A DNA stretch of 7,264 nucleotides from Bacillota bacterium (GCA_029268085.1 JAJUHD010000132.1:1-7264); one strand, 5' to 3'. Positions 1 to 5,715 are shown, numbered from the stretch's first letter. The notes: generated from the sequence alone by a model not told the origin. A program made the numbers and translations.

Positions 1-251
1 ACAGTGCAGGCGGGTACTTCGACGGGTATGCCCGCCTTTATTGCCGCCTGACGCGCAACGTTTTGACCGAGGCCTGCGGTAAGAACGCAGCCGAACATAA
101 CCTCGCCTACGTTTTCCGGCGCGACGTTTGCGCGCTTCAAGGCTTCCTTAATCACTATCGCTCCCAGATCAACGGCAGACGTATCCTTAAGCGCGCCTCC
201 AAAGCTGCCGATCGCCGTCCGGCAGCAGTTTACTACATAAATGTCTTTCAT
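1..251 (-). CDS. thlA: acetyl-CoA C-acetyltransferase (thiolase), N-terminal part
   Basis: This gene encodes the first 83 residues of a biosynthetic-type thiolase, which condenses two acetyl-CoA to acetoacetyl-CoA in the cytosol, the first step of butyrate formation. The protein starts MKDIYVVNCCRTAIGSFGGA, the usual thiolase opening with the RTAIG(S/K)F(G)G motif. It continues through VMFGCVLTAGLGQNVARQAA (residues 51-70) and IPVEVPA, the standard lead-in to the nucleophilic cysteine. The window ends a few residues before that cysteine, so the catalytic Cys, and the His and second Cys further on, cannot be checked. The start is supported by GGAGAG about 7 nt upstream on the minus strand. It lies 53 bp downstream of bcd on the same strand with no terminator between them, so co-transcription is likely. 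The family call is firm; the paralogue symbol (thlA versus atoB) is a guess. Confidence 0.9.
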   Translation of the reverse strand, partial: MKDIYVVNCCRTAIGSFGGALKDTSAVDLGAIVIKEALKRANVAPENVGEVMFGCVLTAGLGQNVARQAAIKAGIPVEVPACT

Positions 252-304
252 TATTGTCTCTCCATTTTTAAAACTTTCATTTGTATTTTTACTTGTTCAG
301 TTGA

Positions 305-1447
305 TTACTTAAGTCCCATCCAGCCCGAAATGACCATGCGCTGGACTTCGGATGTTCCTTCGTAAATCTCAGTGATCTTTGCGTCTCGCATCATACGCTC
401 GATCGGATATTCACGGGTGTAGCCATAACCGCCATAGAGCTGCAGACAACGGCGGGTAACATCACTCGCGGTCTCCGAGGCAAACAGCTTTGCCATTGCT
501 GCAAGATGGCTATACGGCTCGTGATCTTGTTTTGCCTGTGCTGCGCGGTAAACAAGAAGGCGCGCTGCATCGACTTTGGTCTGCATATCGGCAAGCTGGA
601 ACTGAGTGTTCTGGAACTGGCTAAGTCTTTTTCCGAACTGTACGCGGGCTTTAACGTATTCAACGGTTTCGTCTATCGCACCCTGTGCTATACCGAGCGC
701 CTGCGCTGCGATTCCGATACGTCCGCCGTCGAGGGTGGTCATCGCAATCTTAAAGCCCTTGCCCTCTTCGCCGAGCAGATTTTCCTTGGGAACCTTGACG
801 TTGTCGAAAATTAATTCATAGGTGGCGCTGCCGCGAATGCCCATCTTCTTTTCCTTCGTACCGAAGGTGAAACCATCCATGCCCTTTTCAAGAATAAAAG
901 CAGAAATTCCCTTGTTGCCGAGCTCTTTATTCGTCATCGCGAATATCACATAAGTATCGGCATAATTGCCGTTCGTGATAAAAATTTTGCTGCCGTTAAT
1001 TAGGTAGTAGCTTCCCTTGTCATCGGCAGTAGTTTTCTGCATAGCGGCATCCGTACCCGCGGAAGGCTCCGTAAGTCCGAAAGCGCCGAGGTGTTTACCG
1101 GTGGCCAGAGGGACAAGATATTTCTGCTTCTGAGCCTCGGTGCCGTATTCGAATATCGGCCAAGCGCAAAGCGAGTTGTGAGCCGATACCATAACGCTTG
1201 TTGAAGCGCAGTATTTGGCTATCTCCTCACAGGAAGCGATATAGCTTAGGTAGCTCATACCCGCTCCGCCGTATTCCTCGGGGACCCATATGCCCATCAT
1301 GCCCATGTCGGCGAGCTTATGATAGGTCTCTTCGGGAAAACGTTCCTGTTCGTCTATCTCCGTCGCAAGCGGCTTGACTTCTTTTATGCAGAAGTCCCGC
1401 AGCATATCCATAATTTCCTGTTCTTCCGCAGTGAATTTAAAATCCAT
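305..1447 (-). CDS. bcd: butyryl-CoA (short-chain acyl-CoA) dehydrogenase
   Basis: The 380-aa product is full length for the acyl-CoA dehydrogenase family. It is an FAD flavoprotein that interconverts crotonyl-CoA and butyryl-CoA; in clostridia it normally works with EtfAB, sometimes in electron bifurcation. The N-terminal helical domain is followed by signature 1, LTEPSAGTDA (residues 125-134). The C-terminal domain carries signature 2 (about 336-355, QLYGGYGYTREYPIERMMRD). The expected catalytic base is E363 in IYEGT, the short-chain/butyryl position, followed by SEVQR. The start ATG at 1447 has AAGGATG about 8 nt upstream. It precedes the thiolase gene on the same strand, which fits the C4 branch of butyrate fermentation. 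Crotonase, hydroxybutyryl-CoA dehydrogenase and etf genes are not in view and may lie downstream, beyond base 1. Exact chain-length specificity cannot be proven from sequence, but butyryl-CoA is most likely. Confidence 0.93.
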   Translation of the reverse strand: MDFKFTAEEQEIMDMLRDFCIKEVKPLATEIDEQERFPEETYHKLADMGMMGIWVPEEYGGAGMSYLSYIASCEEIAKYCASTSVMVSAHNSLCAWPIFEYGTEAQKQKYLVPLATGKHLGAFGLTEPSAGTDAAMQKTTADDKGSYYLINGSKIFITNGNYADTYVIFAMTNKELGNKGISAFILEKGMDGFTFGTKEKKMGIRGSATYELIFDNVKVPKENLLGEEGKGFKIAMTTLDGGRIGIAAQALGIAQGAIDETVEYVKARVQFGKRLSQFQNTQFQLADMQTKVDAARLLVYRAAQAKQDHEPYSHLAAMAKLFASETASDVTRRCLQLYGGYGYTREYPIERMMRDAKITEIYEGTSEVQRMVISGWMGLK

Positions 1448-1518
1448 ACTGTACCATCCTTATAATTATTAAATGTTGACTTATCAGGCGGAAAACCTAT
1501 AAAGTCCTGAATCAATGG

Positions 1519-1546
1519 AATATAATCTAAATAGTAAGAATAGCAA
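1519..1546 (-). promoter_or_regulatory. candidate sigma-A promoter for bcd
   Basis: On the minus strand TTGCTA (1546-1541) and TATATT (1524-1519) are separated by 16 nt, about 70 bp upstream of the bcd start. An alternative is TATAAT at 1593-1588, which has a perfect -10 but no recognisable -35. Both are plausible in AT-rich DNA and neither is certain. Confidence 0.3.
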
Positions 1547-1724
1547 GTTCAGTGCCAGTTTGCTCCGGAAGATATAAAAATGTGGATATTATACAATAAA
1601 GCAAGAAAAAACACAGCTAATGTATACAAAACTTACTGGTATTTGTAAAAATGAAATATGTTATTTTTGAAGCCTGGTGCAGCTATTGCGAATATGCAAC
1701 AGCATCTTTATACCATACGATACC

Positions 1725-1760
1725 ATACGGGCCATAAGCCTTCCGGTGTATGGCCCGTAT
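1725..1760. other. perfect 12-bp inverted repeat (hairpin)
   Basis: ATACGGGCCATA (1725-1736) and TATGGCCCGTAT (1749-1760) are exact reverse complements around a 12-nt loop, AGCCTTCCGGTG. The loop itself can add GCC/GGT-type pairs over a TTCC tetraloop. Neither strand has a U-tract after the stem, so it is not a standard intrinsic terminator. It lies about 50 bp past the stop codon of the minus-strand DUF1540 gene and about 280 bp upstream of bcd, so it may act as a 3' stabiliser or terminator for the former. A protein binding site or a relic of a small repeat element is also possible. The structure is certain; the function is not. Confidence 0.7.
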
Positions 1761-1813
1761 AACGAGATTAATAAATCTAAAGATCTGTTATATTGCTTCT
1801 TCTTGAAATTCAC

Positions 1814-1987
1814 CTATTCTATTTTGTTTTCGAAGGTTGAGCAGTGTGTGCCGTCGCTTGTTCTTGCTTTTCCGTTTCCTGCTGCACTTACTTGAATTTT
1901 ATAAGCATGGCACATCTGGTTTTTGTTATAAGAGCAATTTTCGACATTGCATGCAACCGGCATTTTGGGAGCATCATAATGTTCCAT
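1814..1987 (-). CDS. DUF1540 domain-containing Cys-rich small protein
   Basis: This 57-aa protein starts MEHYDAPKMPVACNVENC and ends in CSTFENKIE. Its four cysteines, C13, C18, C26 and C49, have the C-x4-C-x7-C-x22-C layout of DUF1540. The central CHAYKIQVSAAG matches the family's 'C.A..I.V' pattern and CSTF matches its closing 'C.TF'. DUF1540 is a short family of Firmicutes with no settled function; the four-Cys pattern suggests metal binding (inference). The gene call is strong because an almost perfect Shine-Dalgarno (AAAGGAGGTGG, 2005-1995) sits about 8-10 nt before the ATG at 1987. The gene diverges from the TetR regulator, with about 190 bp between starts. I saw no convincing sigma-A promoter in front of it, so another sigma factor is possible. 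It is easily missed because of its length. Confidence 0.87.
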   Translation of the reverse strand: MEHYDAPKMPVACNVENCSYNKNQMCHAYKIQVSAAGNGKARTSDGTHCSTFENKIE

Positions 1988-2114
1988 CAGCTATCCACCT
2001 CCTTTCTCTGATTCATGTCTATTATTATCGTTTTACGGCGAATTATTGAGCTTTGCTTTATGAAAAAAGCATAAGAATCTGTTTTGAAGCCAATAAGGTT
2101 TTGCAATTCCCATC

Positions 2115-2143
2115 TTGAAAAGCCGGACATGCTTTGCTATAAT
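2115..2143 (+). promoter_or_regulatory. sigma-A promoter of the TetR-family gene
   Basis: TTGAAA (2115-2120), a 17-nt spacer and a perfect TATAAT (2138-2143) preceded by TGC (extended -10) form a strong promoter 35 bp upstream of the ATG at 2178. A palindromic TTGCAA lies just after the -10 (2144-2149) and another at 2101-2106, 43 bp apart; TTTGC/GCAAA arms bracket the -10. These are candidate operator sites for autoregulation (inference). Confidence 0.8.
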
Positions 2144-2177
2144 TTGCAAAAGATATTTTTTGATGGAGGTCGCCGCC

Positions 2178-2768
2178 ATGTCCGAATCGCTGATAACAAA
2201 AAAAGCGCTTGGTGAAGCTCTGAAAGAGCTTATGGTGGAGCGTCCCTTTGATAAGATCAGCATTAAAGATATATGTGATGCCTGCGGCATGAACCGAAAC
2301 AGTTTTTACTATCACTTCAGGGATAAACAGGACTTGATAATCTGGATATTTGATTTCGAGTTTATTCAGAGAATTAAGCCGCTCGAATTCACGGACGCAT
2401 TTGAATTTTTTGAAAACACCTGTGAATATTTTTACGACCACAAGGCTTTTTACGTTAAGGCGTTCGAGATTACTGGACAGAATTGCTTCAGCGACTATTT
2501 CTGCGAAGTCTTCCACCAGTTTAGCCTCGAATATATGAAAAAGTATTTTGGCAGTGTGGAAAGAAGCGATGAATTTGCAAGGTTCGTAACCGACGCGCTG
2601 CGGATGGCCCTGATACGATGGCTCAACGACCCCGGAAATGTGAAACCGCATGAGCTCGCCGAGCTCTCGAAAGAGGCTCTGTTTGCGGTCGCGGAGCGGT
2701 GCGAGCTGCTCTACCCGGAGGAAATGGCGAACTACAGGAAAAAAATGATACAACAGAACAATAAGTAA
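2178..2768 (+). CDS. TetR/AcrR-family transcriptional regulator
   Basis: The protein is 196 aa. The N-terminus (residues about 7-50) is a classic TetR DNA-binding domain: ALGEALKELMVERPFDKISI, then DICDACGMNRNSFYYHFRDK with the recognition helix and the YYHF hallmark. The rest is an alpha-helical ligand/dimer domain without a recognisable ligand signature. The IIWIFDFEFIQ segment resembles the DhaS-like or 'TetR C-terminal' regulators common in Clostridia. The start at 2178 is chosen because GGAGGT lies 7 nt upstream; the longer frame starting at 2115 would begin inside the promoter. It is monocistronic, ending in a terminator. Its targets cannot be read from sequence. Autoregulation, or control of the divergent DUF1540 gene, is possible; the radical SAM locus lies beyond the terminator on the other side. 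Confidence 0.9.
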   Translation: MSESLITKKALGEALKELMVERPFDKISIKDICDACGMNRNSFYYHFRDKQDLIIWIFDFEFIQRIKPLEFTDAFEFFENTCEYFYDHKAFYVKAFEITGQNCFSDYFCEVFHQFSLEYMKKYFGSVERSDEFARFVTDALRMALIRWLNDPGNVKPHELAELSKEALFAVAERCELLYPEEMANYRKKMIQQNNK

Positions 2769-2795
2769 ACGGCGCGTTTTGTACGCGCCGTTTTT
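2767..2795. terminator. bidirectional intrinsic terminator
   Basis: AAACGGCGCGT (2767-2777) pairs with ACGCGCCGTTT (2783-2793) over a TTTGT loop, with a T-run to 2795 on the plus strand. It overlaps the stop codon of the TetR-family gene. On the minus strand it is followed by TTTACTTATT, so it can also end the convergent gene at 2811-3674. Confidence 0.92.
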
Positions 2796-2810
2796 CTATG
2801 AATTAAGTTT

Positions 2811-3674
2811 TCAGGGAGCTGATTTATTCAGCCGTTCCAGATCTCCGAGTATGTCGGTTATAAATATCGGGTGTGAAGGCTTGAGCTTCTCGTGATGGCT
2901 GAAAGCGCTTATTCTTTCGCAGACAGTTTCAGAGCAGTTTTCGTCCTGAATCAGGAACAAAAAAAGGCAGTTTTTTTCATATACTTTATCAAGAAAATTT
3001 TTTGAGGTTACCGTACACGCATTTTCGTTACCGTATCGGCAGTATCCGCCGAAAAGGCGGCCCCGTTTTTTTAGTTGTCCCGATATTGAGCCATACGAGC
3101 TGTTTTTCAGGTCAAGAACTGGCATGACGTTTTTCTGGGCAAATTTAAGGGCGGTATCTTCATTTGCGGTAAAAATGAAAAAGGCTTTATGAGGGCTTTT
3201 ATCTATAAGCTCTGAAATTTCACTTACTGAGATTGTAAGCTCATCAATAAAAATAAAATAAATACCTGTACCGTTTTGAGAAAGTTTTTTAAATTGATTA
3301 TGGAAGTCGTCTGCGGCTTCTGATTTTTGCGTCGGAATAATACCCGCAATCAGGCCGGACTTATCATGTCCCAAAAGCCGTTCACTTGAAAAACGGCAAT
3401 TTTTAGCCAGTCCGTAATAGCCGAAGGCGATCCCGAACTCCGCCGCCCTTTCCTTGCTGACACTTGAAAAAAGGTCTTGAGCAAGTATGTAGTATTTGCA
3501 GCTCTTATCGGAAATTATGTTTTTTGCCTCCGCAAAAAATCTTTTCTGAGGGGCAGAGCCTGAAAAGTAATAACCGAATTCAACTAGCTTCCTCAAAGTC
3601 CGGTTAGTGTCGGCTTCCGCCCTGTCTAGCCAGCGGTTGAGAAATACTTTTAAAATCCTGACAGATGTCTCCAT
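2811..3674 (-). CDS. degenerate radical SAM-like protein lacking the Fe-S motif (putative pseudoenzyme)
   Basis: This is a 287-aa soluble protein with no signal peptide or membrane segment. By eye it aligns colinearly with the divergent radical SAM enzyme next door. KYYILAQDLFSSV (60-72) corresponds to NWYKLIMSFWSDV. GIYFIFIDELTI (137-148) corresponds to GVYMYIYSGGEPL. FFIFTANED (165-173) corresponds to FLAFTNGT. FGGYCRY with TSKNFLDKVYEKNCLFLFL (208-241) corresponds to YGISCCYTS with GSDEFIDSMVELGAKFAWFF. HPIFITDILGD (268-278) corresponds to KPIFMMDFWND. The CxxxCxxC cluster loop is absent (PTQKSEA replaces PTSACNLHC), the SGGEP motif is lost, and the protein ends before the SPASM-like region. 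The frame is intact and GGAGA lies about 8 nt before the ATG, so it looks expressed rather than decayed. Roles as a partner, scaffold or regulator of the enzyme are inference. The gene call is strong; the homology needs a profile search. Confidence 0.72.
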   Translation of the reverse strand: METSVRILKVFLNRWLDRAEADTNRTLRKLVEFGYYFSGSAPQKRFFAEAKNIISDKSCKYYILAQDLFSSVSKERAAEFGIAFGYYGLAKNCRFSSERLLGHDKSGLIAGIIPTQKSEAADDFHNQFKKLSQNGTGIYFIFIDELTISVSEISELIDKSPHKAFFIFTANEDTALKFAQKNVMPVLDLKNSSYGSISGQLKKRGRLFGGYCRYGNENACTVTSKNFLDKVYEKNCLFLFLIQDENCSETVCERISAFSHHEKLKPSHPIFITDILGDLERLNKSAP

Positions 3675-3741
3675 AGTTCTATCTCCGATAAAAATAATTA
3701 ACTTATATTGTAAATTCTTATATCGAGAAAAAAATAGGCAA

Positions 3742-3753
3742 AAATACGTATTT
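3742..3753. promoter_or_regulatory. 12-bp perfect palindrome in the divergent intergenic region
   Basis: AAATACGTATTT is exactly self-complementary and extends imperfectly to GCAAA...TTTGC. It sits between the two divergent starts (3674 and 3877), where a shared operator would be expected. No specific regulator is recognised. Confidence 0.4.
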
Positions 3754-3816
3754 GCTTAATTTTTCAACACTTATACAAGAATGAATTAAAATTTTGCAGG
3801 ACGCAAAAACTGCCCA

Positions 3817-3845
3817 ATGACAGTGTTTGAAAATCTGATTAAACT
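3817..3845 (+). promoter_or_regulatory. candidate promoter of the radical SAM gene
   Basis: ATGACA (3817-3822), 17 nt, then TAAACT (3840-3845): five of six and four of six matches to sigma-A consensus. It ends 31 bp before the ATG at 3877, leaving a short leader carrying the ribosome site AGAAAGGA (3861-3868). Other AT-rich alternatives exist nearby. Confidence 0.4.
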
Positions 3846-3876
3846 TATAAAAAAATAAATAGAAAGGACTATTGTT

Positions 3877-5262
3877 ATGGGAAGGAAAACATCCGCAAAA
3901 AAGTCGGTCACGGAATCGCTTGAGACGTTGGGGCTTAAAAGAGCAATCTCATACATGGATAAGGACCCAGAAGTAAACATCCCCAAGGTCCTTAATTGGA
4001 TAGATAAAGTCGGCGGGGTAGAGGAACAGGCAAAAGCCTGCCGCGAAGGCTTCGAGAACAAGGACAGCAACTGGTATAAGCTTATAATGAGCTTCTGGAG
4101 CGATGTCGACGACGGGATCAGAAAAGCAATTTTTGAAAACTTCATAGTAAACGCTACCATTCTAGGCGGAAAAAGGCGCAACAAATTCCGGGAGAAAGAA
4201 AATTGCAGCATCCCATGGGCAATCCTTATGGATCCGACGAGCGCCTGCAATCTTCACTGCCTCGGCTGCTGGGCTGCGGAATATGGCAATAAGCTCAACA
4301 TGACCCTCGAAGAGTTGAACAGCATCATAAATCAAGGGAAAACCATGGGCGTTTACATGTATATATACTCCGGCGGCGAACCGCTTGTCCGCAAAAAGGA
4401 CATCATAAAGCTCTGCGAGATGCACCCTGACTGCCAGTTCCTTGCCTTTACGAACGGTACGCTCATCGACGAGGCTTTTGCGGACGATATGCTCCGCGTC
4501 AAGAACTTTGTACCCGCATTCAGCATAGAAGGCTTTGAAGAGGCAACGGACTTCAGACGCGGCAAGGGTACATATCAGGCAGTTGTGAAGGCAATGGAAA
4601 CACTTAAGCGCAAAAAGCTTGTTTACGGCATTTCCTGCTGCTATACAAGCAGGAACACCGAGACCATCGGAAGCGATGAGTTCATTGACTCGATGGTTGA
4701 GCTGGGAGCAAAATTTGCGTGGTTTTTTACATATATGCCCGTTGGCAGGGACGCAGTACCCGAGCTCATCGCAACGCCCGAACAGAGAGAATATATGTAC
4801 CACAAGATCAGAGAGTTCCGCAGCACAAAGCCGATCTTTATGATGGACTTCTGGAACGACGGCGAATATGTAAACGGCTGTATAGCCGGCGGCAAAGACT
4901 ATCTGCATATTAATGCAAACGGTGATATAGAACCTTGCGCTTTTATACATTATTCGGATTCAAATATCAGGGAGAAAACCCTGCTCGAAGCGTTCAAATC
5001 GCCGCTCTTCATGGCTTACCATAATAACCAGCCGTTCAACAACAACCATCTGCGTCCTTGTCCCATGTTTGATAATCCTGAAATGCTGAAGATGATTGTT
5101 GAGCAGACAGGCGCGGTATCAACGGATATGCAGGCGCCTGAAGACGTTAATGACCTTATTGCCAAAACTTTGCCCGCTGCGGAAAAATGGGCGCCGGTAG
5201 CCGACAGACTCTGGGAATGTTCTCATGCTTGCATAGCCTGCAACGCGGGATGCCGAAAATAA
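3877..5262 (+). CDS. radical SAM protein with SPASM-like C-terminal cysteine region
   Basis: The protein is 461 aa. A helical N-terminal extension (about 1-115) precedes the radical SAM core. DPTSACNLHCLGCWAAEYG holds the [4Fe-4S] ligands C124, C128 and C131 in the CxxxCxxC pattern. YSGGEPL (164-170) is the SAM-binding GGE motif. FLAFTNGTLI and FVPAFSIEGFEE are later core strands. The C-terminal part resembles SPASM/twitch auxiliary-cluster domains: C335, GGKDYLHINANGDIEPC ending at C354, C395, then CSHACIACNAGC (C448, C452, C455, C459). The enzyme should cleave SAM to a 5'-deoxyadenosyl radical and may hold one or two extra clusters. The substrate is unknown: SPASM proteins often modify peptides, but no precursor gene is visible, and PTSACN..C..CWA also resembles HpnH-like lipid-pathway enzymes. 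AAAGGA lies 8 nt before the ATG. It is divergent from its apparent cluster-less paralogue, a pairing that suggests joint function. Confidence 0.92.
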   Translation: MGRKTSAKKSVTESLETLGLKRAISYMDKDPEVNIPKVLNWIDKVGGVEEQAKACREGFENKDSNWYKLIMSFWSDVDDGIRKAIFENFIVNATILGGKRRNKFREKENCSIPWAILMDPTSACNLHCLGCWAAEYGNKLNMTLEELNSIINQGKTMGVYMYIYSGGEPLVRKKDIIKLCEMHPDCQFLAFTNGTLIDEAFADDMLRVKNFVPAFSIEGFEEATDFRRGKGTYQAVVKAMETLKRKKLVYGISCCYTSRNTETIGSDEFIDSMVELGAKFAWFFTYMPVGRDAVPELIATPEQREYMYHKIREFRSTKPIFMMDFWNDGEYVNGCIAGGKDYLHINANGDIEPCAFIHYSDSNIREKTLLEAFKSPLFMAYHNNQPFNNNHLRPCPMFDNPEMLKMIVEQTGAVSTDMQAPEDVNDLIAKTLPAAEKWAPVADRLWECSHACIACNAGCRK

Positions 5263-5289
5263 AAGAGCTGTTATTTCCCTCCTTCAAAA

Positions 5290-5318
5290 TGGCGAAGGCA
5301 CATAAAGTGCCTTCGCCA
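5290..5318. terminator. strong hairpin downstream of the radical SAM gene, no U-tract
   Basis: TGGCGAAGGCAC (5290-5301) and GTGCCTTCGCCA (5307-5318) form a perfect 12-bp stem with loop ATAAA, 27 bp after the stop codon. On the plus strand the stem is followed by CGTCATTTAC, not a T-run, so it is either an atypical terminator or a 3' mRNA-protecting stem. The minus-strand continuation ATTTTG is slightly more U-rich. Confidence 0.6.
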
Positions 5319-5357
5319 CGTCATTTACAAAAGCTTGCCCGGCTCCGCCTAAAGTTG

Positions 5358-5386
5358 TTGACAAAAAAATAAGAACAGGTTATAAT
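5358..5386 (+). promoter_or_regulatory. consensus sigma-A promoter of the tRNA-Thr gene
   Basis: Perfect TTGACA (5358-5363), a 17-nt spacer and perfect TATAAT (5381-5386). The tRNA begins 31 bp beyond the -10, as expected for a highly expressed stable RNA unit. Confidence 0.95.
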
Positions 5387-5417
5387 CATTCTCGCATTGT
5401 TCGGAAACAAGAAATTT

Positions 5418-5493
5418 GCTGGATTAGCTCATTAGGTAGAGCACATCACTCGTAATGATGAGGTGGCGAGTTCGATTCTCGCATCCAGCTCCA
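5418..5493 (+). tRNA. tRNA-Thr (anticodon CGU)
   Basis: This is a 76-nt cloverleaf with encoded CCA. The acceptor GCTGGAT pairs with ATCCAGC, the D stem is GCTC/GAGC, and the anticodon stem is CATCA/TGATG around loop CTCGTAA. The anticodon CGT at 5451-5453 reads ACG. The T arm is GCGAG-TTCGATT-CTCGC and the discriminator is U before CCA (5491-5493). It is a single-gene unit with its own promoter and terminator. Confidence 0.96.
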
Positions 5494-5494
5494 G

Positions 5495-5528
5495 AAAAGC
5501 CCTGCAGTCGTTGGCTGCGGGGCTTTTT
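5495..5528 (+). terminator. intrinsic terminator of tRNA-Thr
   Basis: A 13-bp stem, AAAAGCCCTGCAG (5495-5507) with CTGCGGGGCTTTT (5515-5527) including one T-G pair, closes a 7-nt loop and runs into TTTTT. It starts two bases after the tRNA CCA. Confidence 0.93.
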
Positions 5529-5587
5529 AATGTACAAAAATAATTAATATGACAAAATGCAGCTGCACAGATAGGTAAAATATTGTT

Positions 5588-5617
5588 AGCTTACATAAGT
5601 GTAAGCTTAATGTAAGC
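5588..5617. promoter_or_regulatory. TTACA/TGTAA half-site array upstream of uppP
   Basis: AGCTTACA (5588-5595) and TGTAAGCT (5600-5607) form a perfect 8-bp inverted repeat around TAAG. A third half-site, TGTAAGC (5611-5617), repeats the second with an 11-bp period. Read on the minus strand, two CTTACA units lie one helical turn apart, the arrangement bound by OmpR/PhoP-type response regulators (TT.ACA direct repeats). The array ends 8 bp before the -35 of the uppP promoter, where an activator would contact RNA polymerase. The repeat is seen directly; the regulator is inferred. Confidence 0.55.
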
Positions 5618-5625
5618 AAATTCGA

Positions 5626-5654
5626 TTGCAGTCGTCTGCTGAAAGTGGTATAGT
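5626..5654 (+). promoter_or_regulatory. promoter of uppP (extended -10, weak -35)
   Basis: TTGCAG (5626-5631), 17 nt, then TATAGT (5649-5654) preceded by TGG, an extended -10. The -35 is poor, fitting activation from the half-site array just upstream. The leader to the ATG is about 55 nt. Confidence 0.65.
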
Positions 5655-5715
5655 CCTTCTCGGCATGAATATGTAAAATGTTTTCGGCCCAAAAATTTAT
5701 ATATGGAGATAGAAA

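Larger units (their letters stand above)
1448..1813. other. intergenic region, no gene seen
   Basis: These 366 bp are AT-rich and contain no open frame with a plausible ribosome site on either strand. They hold the leader and likely promoter region of bcd (minus strand, nearer 1448), a 12-bp perfect hairpin at 1725-1760, and a tandem pair of near-identical 10-mers (TACCATACGA / TACCATACGG, 1711-1730) directly beside the hairpin. No riboswitch class was recognised. Confidence 0.6.

Noticed and set aside
1677..2049. Plus-strand open frames of about 70 codons.
   Set aside because: They lie opposite the DUF1540 gene or across the hairpin, without ribosome sites or family similarity.
2115..2177. 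21-residue N-terminal extension of the TetR-family protein.
   Set aside because: It would start within the -35 of the promoter and has no ribosome site, whereas the ATG at 2178 has GGAGGT at ideal spacing.
2058..2753. 231-codon minus-strand frame opposite the TetR-family gene.
   Set aside because: Antisense to the regulator and crossing its terminator and promoter, with no recognisable domain.
3817..3858. Tiny frame MTVFENLIKLIKK between the divergent genes, resembling an amphipathic peptide or a radical SAM substrate.
   Set aside because: The only ribosome-site-like sequence (AGGA near 3798) is about 15 nt away, there is no residue typical of a modified core, and the frame overlaps the candidate promoter of the radical SAM gene.
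4162..4950. 262-codon open frame on the minus strand inside the radical SAM gene.
   Set aside because: It is fully antisense to a well-supported gene, has no family motif and has no ribosome site; it is an antisense shadow.
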